Counted from the first letter of the stretch, positions 43,160 to 52,405 are shown. The stretch is DNA of 64,000 nt from Candidatus Heimdallarchaeota archaeon (GCA_030603365.1 JAUVXV010000004.1:168210-232209), one strand, 5' to 3'. The notes: generated by a model from the letters alone, not told the origin. A program made the numbers and translations.

Positions 43160-45802
43160 TTATTTATCTTTTAGAACCTTTTTACTTCTTTCTGTAAGCT
43201 TATCTAAGATGTTTAACGCATCTATTGGTTTTAATTCATCCAAACTTATATCTGAAATTTCATTAATAAACTCTTCAAATTTATTCATCTTCTTTGAGGT
43301 GGAATCCTTATCAGTTATTGTTGATGGGATTATCTTCTCTTTTTCATCCTCTGCTCTGTGAAATTGTGAAAGCAATTTGTTGGAATTATCAATAACATCT
43401 TTTGGCAAACCTGCAAGTGATGCAACATGAATACCAAAACTTTCACTAATTCCTCCTTCTTTTAATTTATAGAGGAAATGGATGTCTCCATTCACATTTT
43501 TAATAGAAGCATGATAATTTTTAACTCTTGGAAGTTTGGTTTCTAATTCTATTAGCTCATGATAATGAGTTGCAAATAAAGTTCTAGGACCTAACTTTCC
43601 AATTTTATTGTGCAGAAACTCAGTAATTGACCAAGCTATTGAAACACCATCGTATGTTGATGTGCCTCTACCCACTTCATCGAGAATGACTAAACTTCTT
43701 TCAGTTGCGTTATTGAGAATATTTGCACATTCATACATCTCAACCATGAAAGTAGATCTGTGTTCAACCAACATATCATGAGCTCCAATACGAGTAAATA
43801 TTCTATCGGTTAATCCTATTGTTGCTGAACTTGCAGGAACAAAACTACCTATTTGTGTCATTAAAACAATAAGAGCAACTTGTCTCAAAATCGTGCTTTT
43901 TCCTCCCATGTTGGGACCTGTTATAATCAAAATCCTTTCTTTGTTTTTACTTAGACTAATATCATTGGGGATAAAAACTGATTGGGAGAGTAATCTTTCA
44001 ACTACAGGATGTCGTCCCTCTTCTATTTTGATAATATCATCCTTCGTTATATTTGGTTTTGTGTAATTATAATAAACTGCATTCTGAGCAAATGTGGATA
44101 TTACATCTACCAATGCAATAAAATAAGCATCTTGCTGGATGATTGTTGCATATTCAGCTATTTGCATTAATACATTGTAAAACAACTCCTCTTCCAAGAC
44201 TAGAATCTTTTCTTCAGCATTAAGGATTTTTTCCTCATATTCCTTTAGTTCAGGGGTAATATATCGCTCAGCGTTCACCAATGTTTGTTTTCTTTCATAT
44301 TGTGTGGGAACCTTATCACTTGAGGCTTTTGGGACTTCAATATAATAGCCAAAAACTTTGTTAAAACGCACCTTTAGATTTTTAATCCCTGTTTCAACTC
44401 TCTCTCTAGCTTCTAAAGATGTTAAGAAAGTTTTACCTCCCTTTTGAATTTTTCTTAATTCATCTAACTCTTCATTATAATCTCTACGAATAACATTTCC
44501 ATCCTTAATGTTTGCGGGGACTTCATCTTCTATACCATTAGCAATAATTTCTACTACTTCTTCTAAGGGATCTAGGTTCTTGTGTATGTCTTTAAGAAGA
44601 GATGAAGTGAATTTTGATATAATAGAACGTATTCCTGGAATTAACTCTAGTGAGTTTTTTAGTGCAATTAAATCTCTTGGTTTGCTTCTTCCAAGACATA
44701 TTCGTCCTGTAATTCTTTCTATATCACTAATGTTTGTTAATATGCTCCTGATTTCTTCTCTTGAAATGCTGTCATTCACTAATTCTTCAGTTGCATCTAA
44801 TCTACCTTGAATTGTTGAGATATTCAAAATGGGTCTTAAAATTAAAGAAGTAAGAAGCCTGGATCCTGGAGGTGTTTTCGTATTGTCTAATACTTGTCTT
44901 AGAGTACCATGCTCTGTTCTAGCTTGCAAATTTTCAATGAGTTCCAAATTTCGTATTGTACTCGAATCCAATATCATATAATCTTGACTTTTAAGTTGAC
45001 TAATTTTAGTTATATTAGGAAATTTCTCTCTCATTTGTGTTTCTCTAATATATCTAAGAACTGCTCCTGCAGCTCCAATAGAAGGGTAAGTCTCATTAAC
45101 ACCAAAACCATCTAAACTAAGAACTTCAAAGAGAGAACGGAGGTCCTTTGAGCCTTGTTCAATGTCAAAATAAAAGAAATCTCTATAGGTTCTTATTGTT
45201 CTACTTTGTTCTCCAAATTCCTTCAAATCAGTACTTAATTGTTCTTCCAATATTATTTCCGAAGGATTTAGACGAGTTAATTCAACGTTAAGAAGATTTA
45301 GAGCTTTTTTTCCCTCAAAATCTGAGACTAAGAATTCTCCTGTGGATAAGTCAAGAGCTGATAAACCATAGATATTGCTTACTTTATTTATTGCAACAAG
45401 ATAATTATTTTGTCCCTTAGTAAGAGACTCAGGAAGAGTTATTGTTCCTTTTGTTACTAACTGCACAACTCCACGCCTAACAATTTTCTTCGTTGCTTTA
45501 GCATCTTCAAGTTGTTCCACTATAGCGATTTTATACCCGTTTTCAACCATTTTAGCAATGTAAGAATCTACTGCATGAAAAGGAACACCTGCTAATGGAA
45601 ACCTTCTGTCTGCGATCGTTCTCGCTGTAAGTGTGATGTTCAAAACTTCTGAAGCAACTTTTGCATCCTCATTAAAAGTTTCATAAAAATCTCCTGCTCG
45701 AAAGAAAATGATATAATCTGGGTGTTGTTTCTTAATGTCCTGCCACTGTTGCATCATTGGAGTTAACTTAGGCTTAAGCTTCCGATCATCAAATTGCTTC
45801 AT
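43160..45802 (-). CDS. mutS: DNA mismatch repair protein MutS
   Basis: This 880-residue MutS1 binds base mismatches. The N-terminal mismatch-binding loop FFRAGDFYETF contains the Phe-x-Glu pair. The ATPase domain has Walker A GPNMGGKST, Walker B in LVILDEVGRGTSTYDG and the ATHYHEL switch. The C-terminal tail includes a dimerisation helix. Archaeal MutS1/MutL is patchily distributed and considered bacterial in origin. It is the first gene of the mutS-mutL pair and directly follows deoC. Confidence 0.97.
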   Translation of the reverse strand: MKQFDDRKLKPKLTPMMQQWQDIKKQHPDYIIFFRAGDFYETFNEDAKVASEVLNITLTARTIADRRFPLAGVPFHAVDSYIAKMVENGYKIAIVEQLEDAKATKKIVRRGVVQLVTKGTITLPESLTKGQNNYLVAINKVSNIYGLSALDLSTGEFLVSDFEGKKALNLLNVELTRLNPSEIILEEQLSTDLKEFGEQSRTIRTYRDFFYFDIEQGSKDLRSLFEVLSLDGFGVNETYPSIGAAGAVLRYIRETQMREKFPNITKISQLKSQDYMILDSSTIRNLELIENLQARTEHGTLRQVLDNTKTPPGSRLLTSLILRPILNISTIQGRLDATEELVNDSISREEIRSILTNISDIERITGRICLGRSKPRDLIALKNSLELIPGIRSIISKFTSSLLKDIHKNLDPLEEVVEIIANGIEDEVPANIKDGNVIRRDYNEELDELRKIQKGGKTFLTSLEARERVETGIKNLKVRFNKVFGYYIEVPKASSDKVPTQYERKQTLVNAERYITPELKEYEEKILNAEEKILVLEEELFYNVLMQIAEYATIIQQDAYFIALVDVISTFAQNAVYYNYTKPNITKDDIIKIEEGRHPVVERLLSQSVFIPNDISLSKNKERILIITGPNMGGKSTILRQVALIVLMTQIGSFVPASSATIGLTDRIFTRIGAHDMLVEHRSTFMVEMYECANILNNATERSLVILDEVGRGTSTYDGVSIAWSITEFLHNKIGKLGPRTLFATHYHELIELETKLPRVKNYHASIKNVNGDIHFLYKLKEGGISESFGIHVASLAGLPKDVIDNSNKLLSQFHRAEDEKEKIIPSTITDKDSTSKKMNKFEEFINEISDISLDELKPIDALNILDKLTERSKKVLKDK

Positions 45803-45819
45803 AATTCTTACTCTCTTAG

Positions 45820-46635
45820 CTAACTTTTCTTAAAATCTTTACTCTTTTGAATATAAAAATCATATACATCTTTAGGTTGTTTTTTCAAGTCAGCAGCTCC
45901 CCAAGAGTATATGTTTTCAGGTTTATCTTCACTTGTAAGAAACCATCCACCTTCTTCTATGATTTTAGATAACTGATTAACAATAGTTACTCCTGCACTA
46001 GCACCTAATCTGTCTGCACCAGCATTAATCAACCTAACAGCGGTTCTAGCATCTCGAATCCCCCCAGCAGCTTTTACACCTAAATCTTTGCCAACTGCCT
46101 GACGCATCAGAACTATGTGATCATGAAAAGCTCCCATAGGACCAAAACCTGTTGAAGTTTTAACATAATGAGCTCCAGAATTCTTGGAAATTTCACATGC
46201 TTTTACAATTTGATCATCTGTTAAGAATCCTGTTTCAAAAATAACTTTGACACAAACACCATTTGCTGACTGTACTACTTGTGCAATGTCATTACCAACA
46301 GCAAAATAGTTTCCTTCTCTGAAACTACCAATGTCCATAACCATATCAATCTCATTTGCACCATTTTGTACAGCTTCAGCTGTCTCAAATGCCTTTGTTT
46401 TGGAAGTACATGCTCCTAATGGGAATCCTACAACAGCTGCTAAATCAACTTCTGATTTCTTCAGTATTTCTTTACAAAAAGAAACATGGTTTGAACTAAC
46501 ACACACAGCAGCAAAATTGTATTCAAGTGCTTCCACGCATAATTTATTGATGTTTTTCTTTGTAGAAAATGGTTTTAGATTGGTATGATCAATCATTCGA
46601 GCAAGTTTTTCTGGTGAAATTCTTAGGGAATACAC
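45820..46635 (-). CDS. deoC: Deoxyribose-phosphate aldolase
   Basis: DeoC cleaves 2-deoxyribose-5-phosphate to acetaldehyde and glyceraldehyde-3-phosphate in deoxynucleoside salvage. The 271-residue class I aldolase has IDHTNLKPFSTKKNI, VVGFPLGACTSKTK, EIDMVMDIGSFREG, the Schiff-base lysine in HYVKTSTGFG, and KAAGGIRDARTAV. The C-terminus is about 30 residues longer than many homologues. The start is GTG 46635; no good ribosome site is seen. It lies 17 bases upstream of mutS on the same strand. Confidence 0.93.
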   Translation of the reverse strand: MYSLRISPEKLARMIDHTNLKPFSTKKNINKLCVEALEYNFAAVCVSSNHVSFCKEILKKSEVDLAAVVGFPLGACTSKTKAFETAEAVQNGANEIDMVMDIGSFREGNYFAVGNDIAQVVQSANGVCVKVIFETGFLTDDQIVKACEISKNSGAHYVKTSTGFGPMGAFHDHIVLMRQAVGKDLGVKAAGGIRDARTAVRLINAGADRLGASAGVTIVNQLSKIIEEGGWFLTSEDKPENIYSWGAADLKKQPKDVYDFYIQKSKDFKKS

Positions 46636-46697
46636 ATAATAGTGAAGTAATCTAAATAAAAAAAGATTACGAAAGTTTGGTAAAAGTAATTTTAAGA

Positions 46698-47102
46698 TTA
46701 AATGCTAGCTACATATTCTTTTTCTATTAATCTTCGAAATTCTTCGATTTTTTTATGGATTGTAACAGCTTCCTTCTTGACGATGCTTGGTATTTTTCCA
46801 AAACCAAGAGCTTTTTCATAACATTTAGAGAAATAATTTAATTGAAAAACTAGTTGAACAACTCTGGCATATTGAAATACTTGATCAGGATTAGTAACAA
46901 GTGCTACCTTTAAGGAGATTTCATTTTGTTCCTCTGGACTCAAATCAATGTTTAAACCTAATCGATTACATAAATCAAATAACTTATTGAGCATGAGTCT
47001 TCCTTTCTTTAGAACTTGCGCCAGCTCTGAAGCGACGTCAGAAAGTCCAGGTACTTCTTTGCCAATTGTTTCGGCACTCTCGGTTATACTTTCAAGATGC
47101 AT
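46698..47102 (-). CDS. Small helical protein, unknown function
   Basis: This 134-residue, mostly helical soluble protein has two basic/hydrophobic segments (LAQVLKKGRLMLNKLFDLC; YARVVQLVFQLNYFSKCYEKAL). There is no signal, membrane helix or recognisable motif. It starts at ATG 47102 and lies between the ribophorin-like gene and deoC, all on the minus strand. Confidence 0.6.
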   Translation of the reverse strand: MHLESITESAETIGKEVPGLSDVASELAQVLKKGRLMLNKLFDLCNRLGLNIDLSPEEQNEISLKVALVTNPDQVFQYARVVQLVFQLNYFSKCYEKALGFGKIPSIVKKEAVTIHKKIEEFRRLIEKEYVASI

Positions 47103-47206
47103 TTTTCACACTAACGTTTTGTAAATTAAAGTTATTGAAGGTTCTTATAAGTTTTTTTCAGATTACTTATGGTGATAAAAAAGAAAGAAGAAAAAAGAAA
47201 GAAAGA

Positions 47207-49297
47207 TTAAGGTTCTAAGAGCATTCTGAGATATAATAACTCACCATCAATATCATTTTTTAGTTTTTCAATGGTTTGTTGTCTATCTTGGAACATTTTA
47301 ACATATGACTCTCTAGTCATAATAGTCTTCTTAACTCTGTATTCTTGTTGAAGCACACGTAGATTCCTTCGTTCTTCATAGAGTTTTCTTTCAGCAATTT
47401 CAATCTTCTGGACAGCTTGCTTGTATCTTCCACCATGTTTCACTAGAGTTTCTTTGGTCTGTTTTAGATTAACTTCTTCAGCTCTTAGACGTTTTTCTAG
47501 TTTAGCAATCAAATCCTTTCCTTCTTTAGCTTTCATTTTCTTTGAAGCGACTTTGATTCTAGTTTCTCTCAACCTTTCCTTAATTGAAAGAACCTCTTCA
47601 TACTGTTTAACAAATTCTTCAATTTCATCAAATGGAATAAATTCTTTATCAGAATCGCTTATAACTAGATCTTTAGTTTTCTTTGATGACCATCTAATAC
47701 CCAAATAAATAGCGAATACGACTCCAACTGTAATTACTTGGAAGAAATATGTGATAAGTACATTTAATCTTGAATATGTAAATTCAATGATTAAGGGAGC
47801 ATTATCATTCCCTGTAAAGGTAGTAAATGAAAAACTAAGGATTCTTCTGAAACCTAGAGAAACAAAATCGAATTTTTTATTGTAGTTAATAATCAAGTCT
47901 TGATAAGGATCGGGGTTATTGTATCTAATCTCGTGATATACTGCTCCTTTTGGAAGAATTACATCTACATTTAATTTTTCTACGGTCCAATTAATGATTG
48001 AACAAGGCTCAAATCTCATCCTGTAATTTATACTTCCTTGTTCTTTCTGTAGATATACTTCCATAGGTACAGTATAAACAATTGTAAAAGTAAAATCTTC
48101 TCCATGGAATAAAGGAGTTCGTGGAAAAATGACTAATGCGTCATGACCAATAAATACACTTGGTCGTTGATTATATGATCCAGGTTCGAAAATTAGATTA
48201 TCATCTAGTTGATAATTTTGATTTAGTCCACCAACATCATCATAAAGTTCTAGAACCGTTGCATTCTTGGGTAATATAACTGGAAAAGAGTTCAGAGCCC
48301 ACAATTTAAGGCTGTAAAGAGCCTCATTATCAGGTCTTTTAGGACCGAAGTAATAGAGTGATTGCTCTTCAGTAATCTTAATCAAACCAAAAGGATCAAC
48401 CTCAATTCTTCGGTTTATCTCTGTTGCCTTGAACAGCATTGTATTGGCAGGATTTTCTATATCTCCACCTGCTGCAATCGCTGTAAGATAGACATTCATG
48501 TGTACGTCGTCTTCATATGATTGTGAGTAATTGAAAGGTTGTCTTGTTATATTGTACCATTTAACTAAACCTTGCTCATTATCAACTGTTTTGAAAATAC
48601 CTCTCGTTCCATTGGTTGGAGTAATTCTGTCAGTTAAGAAAACATCTCCACCTTGTCTTTGCACCCATACTGAACAATTAATTATTGGTAAATTGTTAAT
48701 TAATGGGTAAATTAGCTCTTGGTAATGAAGAACTTGTTCTCCCCCTTCTAACCAGTATGAATATGGGTATGCAAACTCAATGTAGGTATTAATGAATATT
48801 TCTTCACCTTGTCCATAGCTTGTTTCATTAACATGTAATGGAATGATAAAAGTTGTATAATTTATTCCCTTTTGATAAGTATAAGTTCTCATAGATGTTG
48901 AGTTACCTATCGACTCATATGATTCATTTGAAACACGGAATCCTGCAAATGTAATGTTCTTGTTGTTAATATTAGGCAAGGTATAATTGAAGTAAGTTAT
49001 ATTCACATTTCCAATAATATCAAGTTTTATTGAGTCAACCAACGATAATACGCCAAAAGTTTGAATTTCAATAGTCCTGTTAACTGATGTTGTGGCATTC
49101 ATCCCGTAATCATATACAAAATCACTTGTTAGAGACAATTCGTCTGTTGAGGGAACGGGTATGTTAATTCTATCTGGTTGAATAATTGGTAAATCTGTAG
49201 ATTGATTTGCTTGTATTAGACCATACATTACTGAAAATGACATGGAAACTGCAAATAATATAGCTAAAGTAACAATTGTACTTCTTGTTTTCTTCAT
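47207..49297 (-). CDS. Ribophorin I (OST1)-like membrane protein with duplicated outer domain
   Basis: This 696-residue protein has a signal peptide (about residues 1-28), a large outer region with many N-glycosylation sequons, one membrane helix at about residues 511-533, and a 160-residue cytosolic coiled coil. Two outer halves begin with matching blocks, NRTIEIQTFGVLSL near residue 71 and NRRIEVDPFGLIKI near residue 294, which shows an internal duplication. A FTIVYTVPMEVYLQ segment closes the second half. Ribophorin I of the eukaryotic oligosaccharyltransferase has the same order: two luminal domains, one helix, a helical cytosolic tail. I start at ATG 49297 after GAGGT. A generic surface protein remains possible. 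Confidence 0.5.
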   Translation of the reverse strand: MKKTRSTIVTLAILFAVSMSFSVMYGLIQANQSTDLPIIQPDRINIPVPSTDELSLTSDFVYDYGMNATTSVNRTIEIQTFGVLSLVDSIKLDIIGNVNITYFNYTLPNINNKNITFAGFRVSNESYESIGNSTSMRTYTYQKGINYTTFIIPLHVNETSYGQGEEIFINTYIEFAYPYSYWLEGGEQVLHYQELIYPLINNLPIINCSVWVQRQGGDVFLTDRITPTNGTRGIFKTVDNEQGLVKWYNITRQPFNYSQSYEDDVHMNVYLTAIAAGGDIENPANTMLFKATEINRRIEVDPFGLIKITEEQSLYYFGPKRPDNEALYSLKLWALNSFPVILPKNATVLELYDDVGGLNQNYQLDDNLIFEPGSYNQRPSVFIGHDALVIFPRTPLFHGEDFTFTIVYTVPMEVYLQKEQGSINYRMRFEPCSIINWTVEKLNVDVILPKGAVYHEIRYNNPDPYQDLIINYNKKFDFVSLGFRRILSFSFTTFTGNDNAPLIIEFTYSRLNVLITYFFQVITVGVVFAIYLGIRWSSKKTKDLVISDSDKEFIPFDEIEEFVKQYEEVLSIKERLRETRIKVASKKMKAKEGKDLIAKLEKRLRAEEVNLKQTKETLVKHGGRYKQAVQKIEIAERKLYEERRNLRVLQQEYRVKKTIMTRESYVKMFQDRQQTIEKLKNDIDGELLYLRMLLEP

Positions 49298-49434
49298 TGT
49301 TGAAACCTCGTGTTTCTCGTCTTTGTGCAATTGATATGAAACGATTTTAAATATTTTGGCTTTTAATACATTTTATTTCTTAAATATCAGAAAGATTATT
49401 GAATTCTTATTTTATTTATAATTTGATTGACAAA

Positions 49435-50205
49435 ATGTTGGACGAAAGAGAACTCGAAAAATACAATCGTCAGATAATAATATCACATTTTGGAACTAAA
49501 GGACAAGTGGCACTAAAAACAAGTAAAGTGTGCGTAGTTGGATTAGGTGGTTTGGGTTCAAGTATTGTCTATTACTTAGCTGTAGCAGGGATAGGGTCCC
49601 TTGGGTTAATTGATCAAGACCAAGTTGAATTATCAAATTTAAACAGACAAATCTTGCACTACGAGAGTGATAAAGGAAAATTAAAAACAAAATCTGCTTC
49701 AGAAAAGGTGACTAAACTTAATCCAGATATAAAAATAGTTGAGCATTCAATTATTCTAGATTCATCTAATATTGAGGACTTATTATCTGGATATGATTTT
49801 GTTGTCGAAGCCAGTGATAACTTTGAAACTAAGTTTTTGGTGAATGACACTTGTTGTAAACTTCGTATCCCTTTTGTTATTGGTGGTGTTTATCAGTTTG
49901 AAGGTCAGATGATGACAGTTATACCTGGTGAAACTGCATGTTATAGATGTATGTTTAAAGAAATTCCAACGCCTGGTTCATATCCTACAACGAGTGAAAA
50001 TGGTGTGATGGGAACTACAGCTGGTTTGTTGGGGATTATTGAGGCTAATGAAGCGATTAAATACCTAGTCTTCAAAAATCATGAGAAACTGCTAGTAAAC
50101 AAAATCTTGTATGCGGATTTACAATACAATTCATACGAAACCTTTCGTATTGAAAGAGATAAAACATGCAAAAGCTGTTCTGAACTTCAGCTTGACCAAG
50201 CGTAG
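49435..50205 (+). CDS. E1-like adenylyltransferase (MoeB/ThiF/HesA family)
   Basis: This roughly 256-residue enzyme adenylates the C-terminus of a small ubiquitin-like sulfur carrier or modifier. The Rossmann loop VVGLGGLGS, the RQILHYESDKGKLKTKSASE block, EASDNFETKFLVND and two zinc pairs (CYRC and CKSC) are present. At the position where most MoeB/ThiF members have a cysteine (TC in TCVEAGVM) this protein reads PTTSENGVM, so the usual thioester cysteine is missing. ATG 49435 is preferred to TTG 49399. The Ubl partner is not in this window. Confidence 0.85.
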   Translation: MLDERELEKYNRQIIISHFGTKGQVALKTSKVCVVGLGGLGSSIVYYLAVAGIGSLGLIDQDQVELSNLNRQILHYESDKGKLKTKSASEKVTKLNPDIKIVEHSIILDSSNIEDLLSGYDFVVEASDNFETKFLVNDTCCKLRIPFVIGGVYQFEGQMMTVIPGETACYRCMFKEIPTPGSYPTTSENGVMGTTAGLLGIIEANEAIKYLVFKNHEKLLVNKILYADLQYNSYETFRIERDKTCKSCSELQLDQA

Positions 50206-50240
50206 TAAACTTTTATATTGTTCATTTTGAATTTAAAATT

Positions 50241-50810
50241 ATGAGCGAAGAAAAGAACTATTTTGTTCATCCTTCAGCTTTTGTTGAAGAAAATGTTACT
50301 ATTGGTGAAAGAACCAAAATATGGCACTTAGTTCAAGTAAGAGGGGGCGCTAAAATAGGTGAAGATTGTAATTTTGGAAAATCAGTATTCATTGATTCAA
50401 ACGTTTCTATTGGAAATAATGTTAAAATCCAAAACTTTGTCTCTGTCTATCAAGGAGTTACTATTGAAGATGATGTTTTTATTGGACCTCATGTTTGCTT
50501 TACTAATGATTATCTTCCACGATCTTTCATTTCTGATTGGAAATTGGTTAAAACTGAAGTGAAAAAAGGTGCATCTATTGGTGCAAATGCAACCATTGTG
50601 TGTGGGATTACAATCGGTGAGTATGCGATGATTGGAGCAGGTAGTTTGGTTTCCAAAGATGTACCTCATCATGCATTGGTTTATGGTAATCCTGCTAAGT
50701 TCAAGGGATATGTTTGTTCCTGTGGAAACATAGTGAAGAAAACTCAAGACTATTTACTAGAAGGGACAATATTGGAATGTGATAAATGTAACAAAACAGT
50801 CGTAATTTAG
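50241..50810 (+). CDS. Left-handed beta-helix acetyltransferase (WbpD/WlbB-like)
   Basis: This 189-residue enzyme probably N-acetylates an amino-sugar nucleotide (UDP-2-acetamido-3-amino-glucuronate type) used in surface glycans. It is built of hexapeptide repeats (VTIGERTKIWHLVQVRGGAK, IGEDCNFGKSVFIDSNV). A catalytic histidine region (IGPHVCFTND) and an AMIGAGSLVSKDVPHHALV, YGNPAKFKGYVCSCG block follow. The C-terminus carries four cysteines (CSC and CDKC) that probably bind zinc, a variation on the family. It lies 35 bases after the E1-like gene on the same strand. Confidence 0.85.
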   Translation: MSEEKNYFVHPSAFVEENVTIGERTKIWHLVQVRGGAKIGEDCNFGKSVFIDSNVSIGNNVKIQNFVSVYQGVTIEDDVFIGPHVCFTNDYLPRSFISDWKLVKTEVKKGASIGANATIVCGITIGEYAMIGAGSLVSKDVPHHALVYGNPAKFKGYVCSCGNIVKKTQDYLLEGTILECDKCNKTVVI

Positions 50811-50947
50811 CTTTCATTTTCTTCATTTTCTATTTCTCTATTGATTTTGTTAAATTGCGTTTTCTTCAACTAGGTTTTTATCGTCGGTGAGGTAAACCTT
50901 AAATAACATTTTCAGTTGGAGTTAAAATGCTGGGTATTCTAGACAAC

Positions 50948-50984
50948 TAGTGTTACAAATCTATAAATGGGTTAACGAACACTA
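50948..50984 (+). repeat. Inverted repeat upstream of the RHH regulator gene
   Basis: TAGTGTT (50948-50954) and AACACTA (50978-50984) form an inverted repeat 34-70 bases before the RHH start codon. A TTTAAT promoter-like stretch follows at 50992-50998. The arrangement suits an operator for autoregulation, but the arms are short. Confidence 0.3.
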
Positions 50985-51017
50985 CTAGATAATTTAATAC
51001 TTGTATGGGGTTATCAA

Positions 51018-51227
51018 ATGAACTTAATTTCAATAAGGCTTCCGAGTGAATTTGTAGAGATTTTGGATGAGATGGTTCTTCAGGGGCGATATGCTTCGAG
51101 GTCAGAGGCAATTAGATTAGCATTAAGAGATTTTTATAGAGAACATTATGCTTCAAAACAATCAACAGACTTTCGTTTTCCAAATGTTGATTATACTTAT
51201 AGCAATATAGTTTTTGAAGATGACTAA
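51018..51227 (+). CDS. Ribbon-helix-helix (CopG/CdrS-like) transcription regulator
   Basis: This 69-residue protein has the RHH fold: an N-terminal DNA-binding strand (NLISIRLPSEFVEILDEM) and the helix-turn YASRSEAIRLALRDFYREH. The C-terminal 20 residues are extended and acidic. In haloarchaea the similar CdrS controls cell-division genes; here the next gene, about 100 bases on, is an archaeosortase, so the regulon is unknown. A TTTAAT stretch upstream gives a short leader. Confidence 0.85.
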   Translation: MNLISIRLPSEFVEILDEMVLQGRYASRSEAIRLALRDFYREHYASKQSTDFRFPNVDYTYSNIVFEDD

Positions 51228-51324
51228 TCTAATCTCATAATAAAAGCAGATATATGCCATTTGAAGAAACGCTAGGTTTAACAAATGGGGAACCATAATT
51301 TTTAGTAATAAGTAGTTGATTCAA

Positions 51325-52404
51325 ATGACAGACATGGTTGATTCTAAAGGTAGTGACGAAGTACAAACTTCTACTGAAGAATTATCTGAAGACAAACCAC
51401 AAACACCATTGTCAAGATTCATCTCAAAATCAAAAAGAGAGGTCTCAACTTTTTCATCTAAAGCATATCAGAAACTTGAACCAATCATTTTTCCTTTGAA
51501 AAATAAATATGTTAGGTATACTCTTTCTGCAATCCTTTTTGGTCTAGTTATTGCGCTCTATGTTCTATATGAAACATATCCTGGAGTTGAAAATACTGCA
51601 TTACGTGCTTTTCTTGTTCCGATAGGATTGGTTCTTGCAACAATTCTAGTCTTCTATATAACTTGGGATGATCCCTATTTCAGAAAATATAGATCTCCAG
51701 GAATATATGTTGTAGTATTAACTACTATCTTTTACATTTTCATCTTTACAGACATTTCCGACCTATTGTTTAGCACAACACTTGCAACCTGGTTAACGAA
51801 ATCTACTGGTTTTCTTACTTCTTCAATTGTAGAAGCTTTTGGGATAAACATATCTGATGTAGCTTGGCAATCTTTTCCCACATACGAGAAAGTAAATTGG
51901 ATGAATAGAACTACATTCTTCCTTAGTTCACCTGAAGAATTAACATCGTATATGTCACTTGTGAGTATAAAATGGATGACTAGAATAGTATTCTTTAACG
52001 CCCCCAGTGAACAAGGATCTCTGTATATTGACGCTGCTTGTAGTGGTATTCATTCTTTAACAGTTTTTACTGCTGTATTTCTTTTAATGCTTTTTGAGGC
52101 TCGTAAACGCCTTCAATGGACTTACACAACTATCTTAGTAACTCTGATTGGAATCATTGGAACCTACATCATGAATCTAATTAGAATTATGATAATAATC
52201 TCACTCTATTATTATCAAGGTTCCTCCATTGCTGGTCCAGTGCATAATTATCTGGGCTATGTAATTTTGATTATTTGGCTTCCTATTTTCTGGTTATATG
52301 TTCTCCCTCTTGGTGAGAAGAAGGAAGTAAAACAAGAAAGAAAGTTAAGAAGACAAGAAAAGAAGGAACAAAAGAAGAAAAAGACAGATTTAGAGCAATT
52401 GTAG
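51325..52404 (+). CDS. Archaeosortase/exosortase-family transpeptidase
   Basis: This 360-residue membrane protein belongs to the exosortase/archaeosortase family, which cleaves C-terminal sorting signals and attaches surface proteins to lipid. The catalytic triad is visible: Cys239 in AACSGIHS, Arg287 in NLIRIMI and His307 in VHNYLGY, within an eight-helix region. An N-terminal cytosolic extension of about 65 residues (Ser/Lys rich) and a long basic C-tail are unusual. ATG 51325 is preferred over TTG 51316. Anchored surface proteins elsewhere in the window lack an obvious PGF signal, so its substrates are unidentified. Confidence 0.9.
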   Translation: MTDMVDSKGSDEVQTSTEELSEDKPQTPLSRFISKSKREVSTFSSKAYQKLEPIIFPLKNKYVRYTLSAILFGLVIALYVLYETYPGVENTALRAFLVPIGLVLATILVFYITWDDPYFRKYRSPGIYVVVLTTIFYIFIFTDISDLLFSTTLATWLTKSTGFLTSSIVEAFGINISDVAWQSFPTYEKVNWMNRTTFFLSSPEELTSYMSLVSIKWMTRIVFFNAPSEQGSLYIDAACSGIHSLTVFTAVFLLMLFEARKRLQWTYTTILVTLIGIIGTYIMNLIRIMIIISLYYYQGSSIAGPVHNYLGYVILIIWLPIFWLYVLPLGEKKEVKQERKLRRQEKKEQKKKKTDLEQL

Positions 52405-52405
52405 C

